A stretch of 6,061 bases of DNA from an uncultured Actinomycetospora sp. (GCA_902805495.1 CADCTH010000346.1:1-6061); one strand, 5' to 3'; counted from the stretch's first letter, positions 1 through 5,450 are shown. Numbers and translations are program-made. The notes: generated by a model not told the origin, from the sequence alone.

Positions 1-714
1 CTGCTGGTCAGCGGGCGGCAGGCGCCGGACCCCGGGGCCGAGCACCACCTGCTCGCCGTCGGTGGCGATCGTCCACGCCGCCCCGCCGGCGGCGGCCGCG
101 GCGAGGGCGTCGTGCACCGTGAGCACCCGGCCGCGGCGCAGCACCCGGTCCTGCTCGGTGACCTCGTCGGCCAGGGCCCGGACGAACGGGAGGTCGCGGG
201 CGGCGCCGTCGGCAGCGTGGCGCACCACGACGAGGGCGAGACCGTCGACCGGGGCCGCGGCGGCGGCGAACACGCCGAGTGCGGGGTGCAGGTGCTCGGG
301 CCCCTCGACGGTCAGCGCGCACCCCTCGTGCAGGGCGAGCGTGGCCGCGGTGGTGCCGACGGCGTCCTCGGCGTGGCGGTGCTCGGCCGCGAGGCGCACC
401 GCGTCGAGCAGCTCGCCCAGCGCCTCGTCCCCGTCGCGGCGCACCTGCACCACGCCGTCGCGGTCGACGACGAGCACGCTGGCGTCGAGCTCGGGGTGGC
501 GGGAATGCACGCCGTCGACCACCGACTCGGCGGCCGCGACGGCCGGGCCGCGGTCCAGCCCGGTGAACGCCGCGGCGAACCGGCCGGCGTCGACGCGCGC
601 GGCGCGCGCCCGCTCCCACGACGCGAGGACCGCGGGGCGCACGACGCCCGGGACGAGCGTCTCCCGGGTCAAGAACCGCCGGCGTGCGGCCTCGAGCTCC
701 CGCGGGTGGGCCAC
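1..714 (-). CDS. GAF-domain transcriptional regulator, AcoR/DhaR-like N-terminal half (partial)
   Basis: The reading frame stays open to the left edge, so only the first 238 residues are seen and the C-terminal output domain is missing. Residues about 5-45 carry the opening typical of AcoR/DhaR-type regulators: an RRRFL motif, then a VVRPAVLASWERAR segment (known for this family as xVRPxVxxSWxRS). Residues about 55-190 fit a GAF sensor fold, including DAVGTTAATLAL (about 117-128), EGPEHLHPAL (about 137-146) and AAAAPVDG (about 151-158), the usual landmarks of the acetoin/glycerol regulator group. Such proteins are cytoplasmic and sense small molecules; the ligand here cannot be told. I chose the GTG at 714 because homologues begin just before the RRRFL motif; GAGGA lies too close to this codon to be a normal ribosome binding site, so the start is uncertain. 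It lies 122 nt downstream of another GAF-containing regulator on the same strand. Some actinobacterial members lack the sigma-54 AAA+ domain, so the C-terminus may be only a helix-turn-helix. Confidence 0.75.
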   Translation of the reverse strand, partial: MAHPRELEAARRRFLTRETLVPGVVRPAVLASWERARAARVDAGRFAAAFTGLDRGPAVAAAESVVDGVHSRHPELDASVLVVDRDGVVQVRRDGDEALGELLDAVRLAAEHRHAEDAVGTTAATLALHEGCALTVEGPEHLHPALGVFAAAAAPVDGLALVVVRHAADGAARDLPFVRALADEVTEQDRVLRRGRVLTVHDALAAAAAGGAAWTIATDGEQVVLGPGVRRLPPADQQ

Positions 715-781
715 TCCTCGGACGCTAGCCCGCGACCGGGGGCGGGGGACAGGTCCGTGCGCGGGAGGACTTGCCGACGAC

Positions 782-820
782 CACCGGTCGCTGCACGCCG
801 ACCGCGAGCTGTGACCGGTG
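782..820 (-). terminator. possible stem-loop terminator after the AraC-type regulator gene
   Basis: CACCGGTC (782-789) and GACCGGTG (813-820) form a perfect 8-bp inverted repeat around a 23-nt loop. Alternative shorter stems nest in the same stretch (CGACC-ACC-GGTCG at 778-790, and CGGTCG with CGACCG at 785-804). It starts 17 nt after the stop codon of the gene read leftward and sits in the 122-nt gap before the next minus-strand gene. No T-run follows in either direction, so this would be a U-less actinobacterial-type terminator or a leader structure of the next gene; the evidence is geometry only. Confidence 0.3.
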
Positions 821-836
821 CTCCGGGGGCCGACGG

Positions 837-1904
837 TCAGGCGCGCAGGGTCTCGCTGGGCGAGCACCCGTACCGGCGGCGGTAGACCACCGAGAAGCGC
901 CCGGCGTGCGTGAAGCGCCAGCGGGCGGCGACGTCGGCGACGGTCGCGCCGCGGCGCGGGTCGGCCGCGAGCAGCTCGTCGTGCGCCCGCGCGAGGCGGA
1001 TCCGGCGCAGGTGGGCGAGCGGGGTCGTGTCCCGCCAGCGCCGGAACGAGGTCTGCAGTCCCCGGACCCCGAGCCCGGCGGCCGCCGCGACGTCGGCCAC
1101 GGCGACCTCCTCGCCCGCGTGCTCCTCGAGGTAGGCCAGGGCGCGGCGCAGCGTCGCCGGCTCGGGCGGCGGGACCGGCACCGCGTCGTCGCCGGTGCCC
1201 GGGCAGAGCTCGTCGACGACCTGTCCCGCGCAGGCCAGCAGCGTGGTTCCGGACCGCGCCGCCCGCGCGAGCAGTGCGTCGAAGGCGACGTCCGGGTCGA
1301 CCCGGTCGTGCCGCGCGAGCAGGGCACGCGCTGTCGCGACGACGTTCCGTGCCCGTTCGCCGGGGTCCGGTGGCAGCGGGTGGCCCGCCGCGGAGAGGGC
1401 GAGGAGCCGGCCCGCGTGGCGGGCGACCTCCGCGGCGGCGGCGCCGACCGTGGCGGCGAAGGCGGCGGTGGTCGCGCCGGCGAGCGCCAGCGTCCCGCGC
1501 GTCCCCGCGCCCAGCGGGACCACGAGCAGCGACGCCGGCGCCGGATCGCCCGCGCGCAGCCCCGGACAGCGCGGATCGTCGGCGACGCGGTCGACCGCGA
1601 TCTGCGCCCCCGAGCGGGCGGCGAGCGAGGCCGGTCCCTGCGTCACCGCCGCGGCCGCGGCCTCCGCGAGCGTCCCGGCCGACGCGGTGAGCGCGGCCCC
1701 GCCCCGGGTGGGCACCGTGATCCGCGCCCAGCAGACGGCGTCGCCGACGGTCAGCGCGTGGCGGCACAGCCGCGTCAGCGCGCCGTCCGGGAACCCGTCG
1801 GGGTCGACGCGGGCGGGCCGGGCGCGCTCCCGGACGCGCCGGGCCCCGTCCGTCGTCTCCCGGGCCCGGACCTCGGCGCCCGCCGCCCGATCCTCGGAGA
1901 TCAC
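837..1904 (-). CDS. GAF-ANTAR-AraC family transcriptional regulator
   Basis: From GTG at 1904 this encodes 355 residues ending in TGA (837-839). Residues about 35-170 look like a divergent GAF sensor; SLLVVPLGAGTRGTLALAG (125-143) resembles the late GAF strands. Residues about 183-233 resemble an ANTAR RNA-binding domain: RNVVATARALLARH, then DPDVAFDALLARAARSG, then LLACAGQVVDE, matching the family pattern of a helix ending in the 'AKGxLM' position, a DxAFxxLRxxSxxxxxxL helix and a final VAxxVV helix. Residues about 251-353 are an AraC-type double helix-turn-helix: DVAAAAGLGVRGLQTSFRRW is the first, and FTHAGRFSVVYRRRYGCSPSETL carries the AraC signature. It is therefore probably a cytoplasmic ligand-responsive regulator binding DNA and perhaps RNA; its targets are unknown. 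The start is the only GTG/ATG before the GAF region in this frame that keeps normal codon use; the in-frame codons upstream are arginine-rich with poor GC3. It lacks a ribosome binding site and may depend on the leader ORF just upstream. Confidence 0.85.
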   Translation of the reverse strand: MISEDRAAGAEVRARETTDGARRVRERARPARVDPDGFPDGALTRLCRHALTVGDAVCWARITVPTRGGAALTASAGTLAEAAAAAVTQGPASLAARSGAQIAVDRVADDPRCPGLRAGDPAPASLLVVPLGAGTRGTLALAGATTAAFAATVGAAAAEVARHAGRLLALSAAGHPLPPDPGERARNVVATARALLARHDRVDPDVAFDALLARAARSGTTLLACAGQVVDELCPGTGDDAVPVPPPEPATLRRALAYLEEHAGEEVAVADVAAAAGLGVRGLQTSFRRWRDTTPLAHLRRIRLARAHDELLAADPRRGATVADVAARWRFTHAGRFSVVYRRRYGCSPSETLRA

Positions 1905-1908
1905 GACG

Positions 1909-2031
1909 TCACGGCCACGGCGCGGGGATGCTCGCGTCCGGACGACGGTGGGACGAGGTCGGTGAGCCGCCCGGCGCGCCCTCGCCCGTCGACGCCCTCG
2001 CGACGTGGATCGCGGGGGCGGGCGGGTCCAT
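1909..2031 (-). CDS. possible 40-codon leader ORF upstream of the AraC-type regulator
   Basis: ATG at 2031 opens 40 codons ending in TGA at 1909-1911, only 4 nt before the GTG start of the regulator and in a different frame. GAGAGGCAGG precedes the ATG with the last AGG 8 nt away, a fair ribosome binding site. Nearly every codon ends in G or C, as expected of coding DNA here, whereas the regulator's own frame extended through this stretch has many A/T third positions. The peptide begins MDPPAPAIHV, is rich in Pro, Ser, Gly and Ala, and has no recognised domain or membrane segment. It could be a leader peptide whose translation brings ribosomes to the regulator start. Alternatively, a frameshift in the genome or the sequence may have separated a real N-terminus from the regulator, or the ORF may be chance. 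No homologue is recognised. Confidence 0.35.
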   Translation of the reverse strand: MDPPAPAIHVARASTGEGAPGGSPTSSHRRPDASIPAPWP

Positions 2032-2063
2032 CGCAGCTGCCTGCCTCTCACGCGTCGATCGGC

Positions 2064-2069
2064 ATGCTA
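2064..2069 (-). promoter_or_regulatory. candidate -10 box for the leader ORF and AraC-type regulator
   Basis: On the minus strand this reads TAGCAT, a full TANNNT actinobacterial -10 match in a GC-rich region. Initiation about 7 nt downstream would give a leader of roughly 26 nt before the ATG at 2031, containing the GAGAGGCAGG ribosome binding site. No convincing -35 hexamer is seen 16-18 nt upstream. Confidence 0.35.
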
Positions 2070-2081
2070 GACCCGGGGTGC

Positions 2082-2099
2082 GGAGCCGACGGGGGCTCC
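2082..2099. repeat. 6-bp inverted repeat in the divergent intergenic region
   Basis: GGAGCC and GGCTCC are separated by 6 nt. The repeat lies between the candidate promoter of the leftward regulator and that of the rightward membrane gene, so it could be a regulator site or a hairpin. In DNA this GC-rich such short repeats are common. The rest of the 264-bp gap (1905-2168) holds the leader ORF, two candidate -10 boxes and nothing else that I recognise. Confidence 0.2.
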
Positions 2100-2155
2100 T
2101 TCCCGGACCCGGACCATGGGGTTCGGCGGACGGCTCGACCTGCGCGCGTCGGCGA

Positions 2156-2161
2156 TACGCT
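2156..2161 (+). promoter_or_regulatory. candidate -10 box of a leaderless small membrane gene
   Basis: TACGCT fits TANNNT and ends 7 nt before the A of the ATG at 2169, so transcription would begin at or next to the start codon. No ribosome binding site is present in front of that ATG, as expected of a leaderless actinobacterial transcript. The -35 region is not recognisable. Confidence 0.35.
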
Positions 2162-2168
2162 CCCGCGC

Positions 2169-2576
2169 ATGCCCCCCGGGACCGCCGCCGGCGACGACGG
2201 CGCTGCGCGCGTGCGCCGCGCGGGGTGGCTGGTCACCGGCGCCGCGGTCGCCGTCGCGGTGGCGACGCTGCTGGTGGTCGGGCTGGTCGCCCCGGGGCCC
2301 GGGCGCACCGCGGCGGTGGTCACCGCGGTGGTGCTGGCCTTCGTGCTCGCCGCGTGGCGGGCGGTGCGGGCGCGCCGCGACACCACGACCGTCGCCGGCC
2401 TGCGACCGATCTCGAGCTGGCTCGCCGCCTTCGCCTGGGCGGTCACGGTGTTCTCGGCGCTGGTGGCCGCCGCCGCGCCCGACGAGGGCGGCCGCGCGGT
2501 GATGGCCGGGCTGCTCGCCGGCTGCCTGCTGGTGCTGGTGGGGCGCGGCGCCGAGCAGGTGGGCGTGCGCCGTTAG
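2169..2576 (+). CDS. small four-helix integral membrane protein of unknown function
   Basis: 135 residues from ATG at 2169 to TAG at 2574-2576. A short charged N-terminus (about 1-18, with Arg at 14, 16 and 17) leads into four hydrophobic stretches: about 20-41, 47-66, 82-103 and 110-125. Basic clusters follow helix 2 (RAVRARRD, 64-71) and end the protein (GVRR), so by the positive-inside rule both ends probably face the cytoplasm. The length and the compact four-helix plan resemble many uncharacterised actinobacterial membrane proteins; I recognise no family motif. The start was chosen because hydrophobicity and coding quality begin there, although there is no ribosome binding site. Its stop codon interlocks with that of the convergent diiron oxygenase gene. 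It could be an accessory to either neighbour, but nothing in the sequence shows this. Confidence 0.65.
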   Translation: MPPGTAAGDDGAARVRRAGWLVTGAAVAVAVATLLVVGLVAPGPGRTAAVVTAVVLAFVLAAWRAVRARRDTTTVAGLRPISSWLAAFAWAVTVFSALVAAAAPDEGGRAVMAGLLAGCLLVLVGRGAEQVGVRR

Positions 2577-3469
2577 ACCAACCCGGCGCGCCGCCAGACG
2601 ACCTCGGAGGCGCCGCCGACCATGCCGACCTCGCGCAGGAACCCCAGCACCTTCTCGGTCATGTACCGCTTCGTCGCGGCGTGGTGCGGGTTGGCCAGCG
2701 CCGCCGTGCGCCCGACCCGCCCGGACAGCCCCACCGCGCGGTAGACCCGGGCCTGGACCAGCGCGTTGACGACCTCGCAGGAGACGAGCGCGGTGAGCCA
2801 GCGCTCGCGCTCGAGCGCCGCGCGCGACAGCGTCGGCACCAGGCGGGCGAGCTCCTCGCGGGCGAAGCGGACGTGGCGCGCCTCCTCGACGACGTGCACC
2901 CGGCTCACCGCGCGCAGCAGCGGCTGCACCCGCTCGTCGTGCAGGGCCTCGCGCTGCAGCCGGTCGGTGGCCTCCTCGGCGACGAGGACGCTGGCGAACA
3001 TGCTGGCCCCGGCACCGATGTGGCCGTAGAGGCCGCCGAGGCGGTGCAGCGGGCCGTGCGGGCGGTAGTCGGGCGTGCCGAGCGCCGCGACGGCGCGGGC
3101 GAACATCACCGAGTGCCGCGTCTCGTCGCCGACCTCGGTGAGCGCGTACTGGGCGTGGCCCTCGCGCAGGTCGAAGTCGTAGGCGTAGCGCGTCAGCATC
3201 TGCATGAGGATCAGCTCGAACCACAGGCCGACCGAGAGCATGCTCGCGACCTCGTGCTCGGAGAGCCGGATCCGCTGCGCCTCGTCGAGGGTCTCCCACA
3301 GCTCGGTGCCCCACAGCGAGGTGCGCTCGGGCGGCATCCCCCAGCGGCCCTCGACCAGCGGGGCGTCCCAGTCGATCTCGACGTTCGGGTCCAGCGTGTG
3401 GCGCGCCGAGGAGGCGAGCAGCCGGGTGGCGATCTGCTCCCGGGCGGCGGGGGCGAGCGTGCGGGCCAT
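2573..3469 (-). CDS. AurF-family diiron oxygenase
   Basis: 298 residues from ATG at 3469, preceded by a good AGGGGAG ribosome binding site 5 nt upstream, to TAA at 2573-2575. All expected diiron ligands of the AurF (p-aminobenzoate N-oxygenase) fold can be placed: E85 in the WFELI helix, E116 and H119 in GDETRHS, E165 or E166 in LVAEEATDR, and H192, E196 and H199 in HVVEEARH, which keeps the HxxxExxH spacing of AurF H223/E227/H230. The length is close to AurF (about 330). Characterised members (AurF, CmlI) use O2 to oxidise aryl amines to nitro groups in the cytoplasm; most actinobacterial relatives have no known substrate. No biosynthetic genes flank it, so an N-oxygenase role in antibiotic synthesis is not supported here; detoxification or lipid/aromatic oxidation is possible. 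It is divergent from a TetR regulator across a gap with an operator-like palindrome, so ligand-induced expression is likely. Confidence 0.9.
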   Translation of the reverse strand: MARTLAPAAREQIATRLLASSARHTLDPNVEIDWDAPLVEGRWGMPPERTSLWGTELWETLDEAQRIRLSEHEVASMLSVGLWFELILMQMLTRYAYDFDLREGHAQYALTEVGDETRHSVMFARAVAALGTPDYRPHGPLHRLGGLYGHIGAGASMFASVLVAEEATDRLQREALHDERVQPLLRAVSRVHVVEEARHVRFAREELARLVPTLSRAALERERWLTALVSCEVVNALVQARVYRAVGLSGRVGRTAALANPHHAATKRYMTEKVLGFLREVGMVGGASEVVWRRAGLV

Positions 3470-3494
3470 GGTCTCCCCTTCGTCGGCGGACACC

Positions 3495-3500
3495 ATGTTA
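3495..3500 (-). promoter_or_regulatory. candidate -10 box of the diiron oxygenase gene
   Basis: On the minus strand this reads TAACAT, a TANNNT match. Initiation near 3488 would give a leader of about 19 nt that contains the AGGGGAG ribosome binding site. The inverted repeat at 3499-3515 occupies the -35/-10 spacer and touches this box, where a bound repressor would block polymerase. No good -35 hexamer is seen. Confidence 0.45.
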
Positions 3501-3526
3501 CACGTACACCGTGTATCGCCTAGTTG
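3498..3526 (+). promoter_or_regulatory. candidate promoter of the tetR-type gene
   Basis: TTACAC (3498-3503) and TAGTTG (3521-3526) are separated by 17 nt and could act as -35 and -10 elements, both imperfect. Initiation near 3533 would leave about 30 nt before the ATG at 3563. The palindrome covers the -35 element. A CACCCT at 3548-3553, nearer the ATG, is a weaker alternative -10 for an almost leaderless transcript. Confidence 0.35.
3499..3515. promoter_or_regulatory. operator-like palindrome between oxygenase and TetR genes
   Basis: TACACGTACACCGTGTA contains perfect half-sites TACACG and CGTGTA around a 5-nt spacer. A second register gives TACAC-C-GTGTA at 3505-3515, because TACAC is repeated. 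It lies in the least GC-rich stretch of the window, between two divergent start codons. A 15-20 bp palindrome in a divergent tetR promoter is the standard layout for TetR autoregulation; that this TetR binds it is inference. Confidence 0.7.
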
Positions 3527-3562
3527 GTCCCGTCGCGCCGCCGGTGCCACCCTGGACCGACC

Positions 3563-4213
3563 ATGACCGAGACGTCCCCCACCGACGGCCGGGCCCTGCG
3601 CTGGGCCGGGCACCGTGAGGCGCGGCGTCTCGAGATCGTCGACGCGGCGGTCGCCGCCATCGGCGAGCACGGCCCGGACGTCACCACCGAGCAGATCGCG
3701 GCCGGCGCGGGCGTGTCGCGCCCGGGGCTCTACCGGCACTTCGAGGGCCGCGACGACCTCCAGAGCGCGATCGCCGCCCGCTCCGTCGAGCGCCTGGTCC
3801 ACGAGCTCGAGCCGGTGTGGCGCCCGCAGGGGCGTCCCTACGACATGCTCGCCCGGGCCCTGCGCGCCCACCTGCGCTGGCTCTCGCACAACGCCAACGT
3901 CTACCGCTACCTCAAGCGCACCTCGTTCGGCACGGGCGGCGAGTCGGCGACCACCAACGTGCGCGCCACGGTCGCCGAGCACGTCGCGGGCATGCTCGTC
4001 GACGGGTCGCTGGGCGCCGAGATCGAGCCCGCGGTGGCCCACCCGCTCGCCTTCGGGCTGATCGGCATGGTCGACTCGGCCGCGGCGCACTGGCTCGACG
4101 CCCCGCACGGTGCGTCGCTGGACCAGCTGGTCACCCAGCTGACCGAGTCGTGCTGGGCGGTCATCCGGGCCACGGTGGGCACGGCGCGCCTCGACGCGGC
4201 CGGGAGCCCGTAG
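3563..4213 (+). CDS. TetR/AcrR family transcriptional regulator
   Basis: 216 residues from ATG at 3563 to TAG at 4211-4213. Residues about 20-66 form the TetR_N helix-turn-helix: EIVDAAVAAIGEHGPDVTTE leads into QIAAGAGVSRPGLYRHFEGR, with the family YRHF motif at 57-60 and the DDL that usually follows. The remaining 150 residues are a helical ligand-binding and dimerisation domain; its sequence (Trp at 81 and 97, hydrophobic helices about 155-175) does not reveal the ligand. Length is typical of the family (about 190-220). The codon before this start lies outside the conserved region, and the ATG is chosen because a GGACC precedes it, although the ribosome binding site is weak; a GTG at 3524 is in frame but would add residues outside the conserved domain. 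It is divergent from the diiron oxygenase gene and probably represses it and itself through the palindrome at 3499-3515. The VOC gene 59 nt downstream may be co-transcribed. Confidence 0.92.
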   Translation: MTETSPTDGRALRWAGHREARRLEIVDAAVAAIGEHGPDVTTEQIAAGAGVSRPGLYRHFEGRDDLQSAIAARSVERLVHELEPVWRPQGRPYDMLARALRAHLRWLSHNANVYRYLKRTSFGTGGESATTNVRATVAEHVAGMLVDGSLGAEIEPAVAHPLAFGLIGMVDSAAAHWLDAPHGASLDQLVTQLTESCWAVIRATVGTARLDAAGSP

Positions 4214-4223
4214 ATCGACCCTG

Positions 4224-4258
4224 CTCCGGCGGTGCGACGATGGAGGCCCCCGCCGGAG
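4224..4258 (+). other. 9-bp inverted repeat in the VOC gene leader
   Basis: CTCCGGCGG (4224-4232) and CCGCCGGAG (4250-4258) pair perfectly around a 17-nt loop. The right arm overlaps the beginning of the GGAGAGAGGA ribosome binding site (4255-4264) of the VOC gene, and an in-frame alternative ATG (4240) sits in the loop. It begins 11 nt after the tetR stop. It may attenuate or terminate tetR transcription, or damp translation of the VOC gene; it could also be a protein site in DNA. No T-run follows. Confidence 0.45.
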
Positions 4259-4272
4259 AGAGGATCCGACGC

Positions 4273-4713
4273 ATGGCGATGCGCCGCTCGTTCCCCACCG
4301 TCCTGTCCGACCGGCTGCCCGAGACCCGCGACTTCTACGTCGCCCTGCTCGGTTTCGAGGTCGCCTTCGACAGCGACTGGTACGTGGCCCTGCGCCGCGG
4401 CGACGGCGACGGCGAGCACGAGCTGGCCGTGTGGGCCGTCGGTCACGAGCTGGTGCCGCCGCCGTACCGGGCCGACCCGGCGGGCGTGATCCTCACGTTC
4501 CTCGTCGACGACGTCGACGCCGTGCACGCCGACGCGCGCCGCCTGCGGGTGCCGCTGGTGGCGCCGCCCCGCGACCTGTTCCACGGGCGGCGCCAGATGC
4601 TGGTCACCGACCCGAACGGCATGCTCGTCGAGATCTCCAGCCCGAGCACGCCGTCGCCCGCCTTCACCGCCGAGCTCGGCCGCCGGGGGCGGGCCGCGGA
4701 GACCACCGGCTGA
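4273..4713 (+). CDS. VOC superfamily (glyoxalase/bleomycin resistance fold) protein
   Basis: 146 residues from ATG at 4273, with GGAGAGAGGA (4255-4264) 8 nt upstream, to TGA at 4711-4713. It shows the paired beta-alpha-beta-beta-beta layout of one VOC domain: ETRDFYVALLGFEVAFDSD (17-35) is the classic first helix and strand, DWYVALRR follows, VILTFLVDDVDAVHADARR (72-90) opens the second module, and RQMLVTDPNGMLVEISSP (107-124) carries the DPxGxxxEI signature with E120 at the usual C-terminal metal-ligand place. The first strand has no His or Gln at the usual metal position (SFPTVLSD), so catalytic metal binding is doubtful. Members include antibiotic-binding proteins, dioxygenases and isomerases; no substrate can be given. 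It is cytoplasmic. An in-frame ATG at 4240 would add 11 residues, but the ribosome binding site favours 4273. It is 1 nt from the following DUF3159 gene. Confidence 0.87.
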   Translation: MAMRRSFPTVLSDRLPETRDFYVALLGFEVAFDSDWYVALRRGDGDGEHELAVWAVGHELVPPPYRADPAGVILTFLVDDVDAVHADARRLRVPLVAPPRDLFHGRRQMLVTDPNGMLVEISSPSTPSPAFTAELGRRGRAAETTG

Positions 4714-4714
4714 C

Positions 4715-5374
4715 GTGGCCGAGGACCGCCGACCGAACCCCTTCGCCGAGCTCCTCGGTGGCCGCGGTCAGGCCCTCGACGCGTCGCTGCCCTCGGTGGC
4801 GTTCGTCGCCGTGTGGCTGGCCGCGGACGGCCTGGGCGCGGCGCAGCCGGTGCTCGTCGAGGTCGTCGCCGCGCTCGTGGTCGCCGCCGGCGTCGCGCTG
4901 TGGCGCCACCGCCGCGGCGAGCGGCCGCGGGCCGTCGCCGTCGGCCTGCTGCTCGCGGTCGGCGCCGCGCTGCTCGCGCTCTACACGGGGCGCGCCGAGG
5001 ACTTCTTCCTGCCGCGGATCGTCGCCAACGCCGGCAGCCTCGCGGCCTGGCTCGTCTCGATCGCGGTCAGCTGGCCGCTGCTGGGCCTCGTCGTGGGCGC
5101 GCTGAGCGGCCACCCCACGCGCTGGCGGGGCGACCCCGACCTCGTGCGCGGGTACTGCCGGGCGAGCTGGGTGTGGGTGGCGCAGTACGCGGTGCGCGTC
5201 GTGGTGTTCACCGGCCTGTGGCTCGCCGACCAGGTCGTGGCGCTCGGGATCGCCCAGGTCGTGCTCACCTGGCCACTGGTGGTGGCGTGCGTCGCAGCCT
5301 CGTGGCCGTTGGTTCGCTCCGCCCTCCCGCCGGGGCACCCTGGGCCCTTGCGCCCCGTCGTCCGGGAGTCCTGA
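4715..5374 (+). CDS. DUF3159 family integral membrane protein
   Basis: 219 residues from GTG at 4715 to TGA at 5372-5374. Several hydrophobic segments are visible: about 26-40, 47-64, 73-91, 105-130, 151-171 and 174-200. The C-terminal half carries what I recall as the DUF3159 pattern: EDFFLPRIVANAGSLAAWLVS (95-115), WPLLGLVVGALSG (120-132), TRWRGDPDLVRGYCRASWVW (135-154) and VALGIAQVVLTWPLVV (175-190). The family is common in actinobacteria, has no established function and usually runs near 200-250 residues, so this copy looks complete. The start lies 1 nt after the VOC stop and has only a distant GGAG inside the VOC coding end, so translation is probably coupled to the VOC gene. The soluble N-terminal 25 residues include NPFAELLGG, an often conserved opening in this family. 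The recognition is from memory of the family, not from a search. Confidence 0.82.
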   Translation: MAEDRRPNPFAELLGGRGQALDASLPSVAFVAVWLAADGLGAAQPVLVEVVAALVVAAGVALWRHRRGERPRAVAVGLLLAVGAALLALYTGRAEDFFLPRIVANAGSLAAWLVSIAVSWPLLGLVVGALSGHPTRWRGDPDLVRGYCRASWVWVAQYAVRVVVFTGLWLADQVVALGIAQVVLTWPLVVACVAASWPLVRSALPPGHPGPLRPVVRES

Positions 5375-5376
5375 CC

Positions 5377-5393
5377 CGCCCTCGAGCAGGGCG
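5377..5393 (+). terminator. possible terminator hairpin after the DUF3159 gene
   Basis: CGCCCT and AGGGCG form a perfect 6-bp GC-rich stem around a 5-nt loop, starting 2 nt after the DUF3159 stop codon. No T-run follows, so termination would be of the U-less type; the position after the last gene of the VOC-DUF3159 pair is the main support. Confidence 0.4.
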
Positions 5394-5450
5394 TCGGCGC
5401 CGTTCGGTCCAGTTGTTGGGCCGGTCGGGGGAGACCTTCTGCGTCCGCGG

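Noticed and set aside
62..885. Long plus-strand open frames opposite the AcoR-like regulator
   Set aside because: They are rich in Arg, Ala, Ser and Pro, without domains, and mirror a minus-strand frame that shows family motifs; high GC makes such antisense frames common.
1905..2051. N-terminal extension of the AraC-type regulator to GTG 2051
   Set aside because: The added 49 residues are Arg/Pro-rich and the codons often end in A or T, unlike the rest of the gene; the other frame (leader ORF) has the coding-like pattern.
771..2168. Plus-strand frame running into the small membrane protein, giving a 601-residue protein
   Set aside because: The part before 2169 is Arg/Gly-rich low complexity and antisense to the AraC-type regulator; membrane-protein character begins only at 2169.
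1928..3523. A 531-residue plus-strand frame across the oxygenase gene
   Set aside because: Antisense shadow; the opposite strand has intact diiron ligands and normal codon bias.
3470..4108. Upstream extension of the diiron oxygenase frame to 4108
   Set aside because: It runs antisense through the TetR gene and the operator; the ATG at 3469 has a good ribosome binding site and fits the family's length.
4240..4272. Earlier start of the VOC protein at ATG 4240
   Set aside because: No ribosome binding site in front of it, and it lies in the loop of the hairpin; 4273 has GGAGAGAGGA at correct spacing. Kept as an alternative in the findings.
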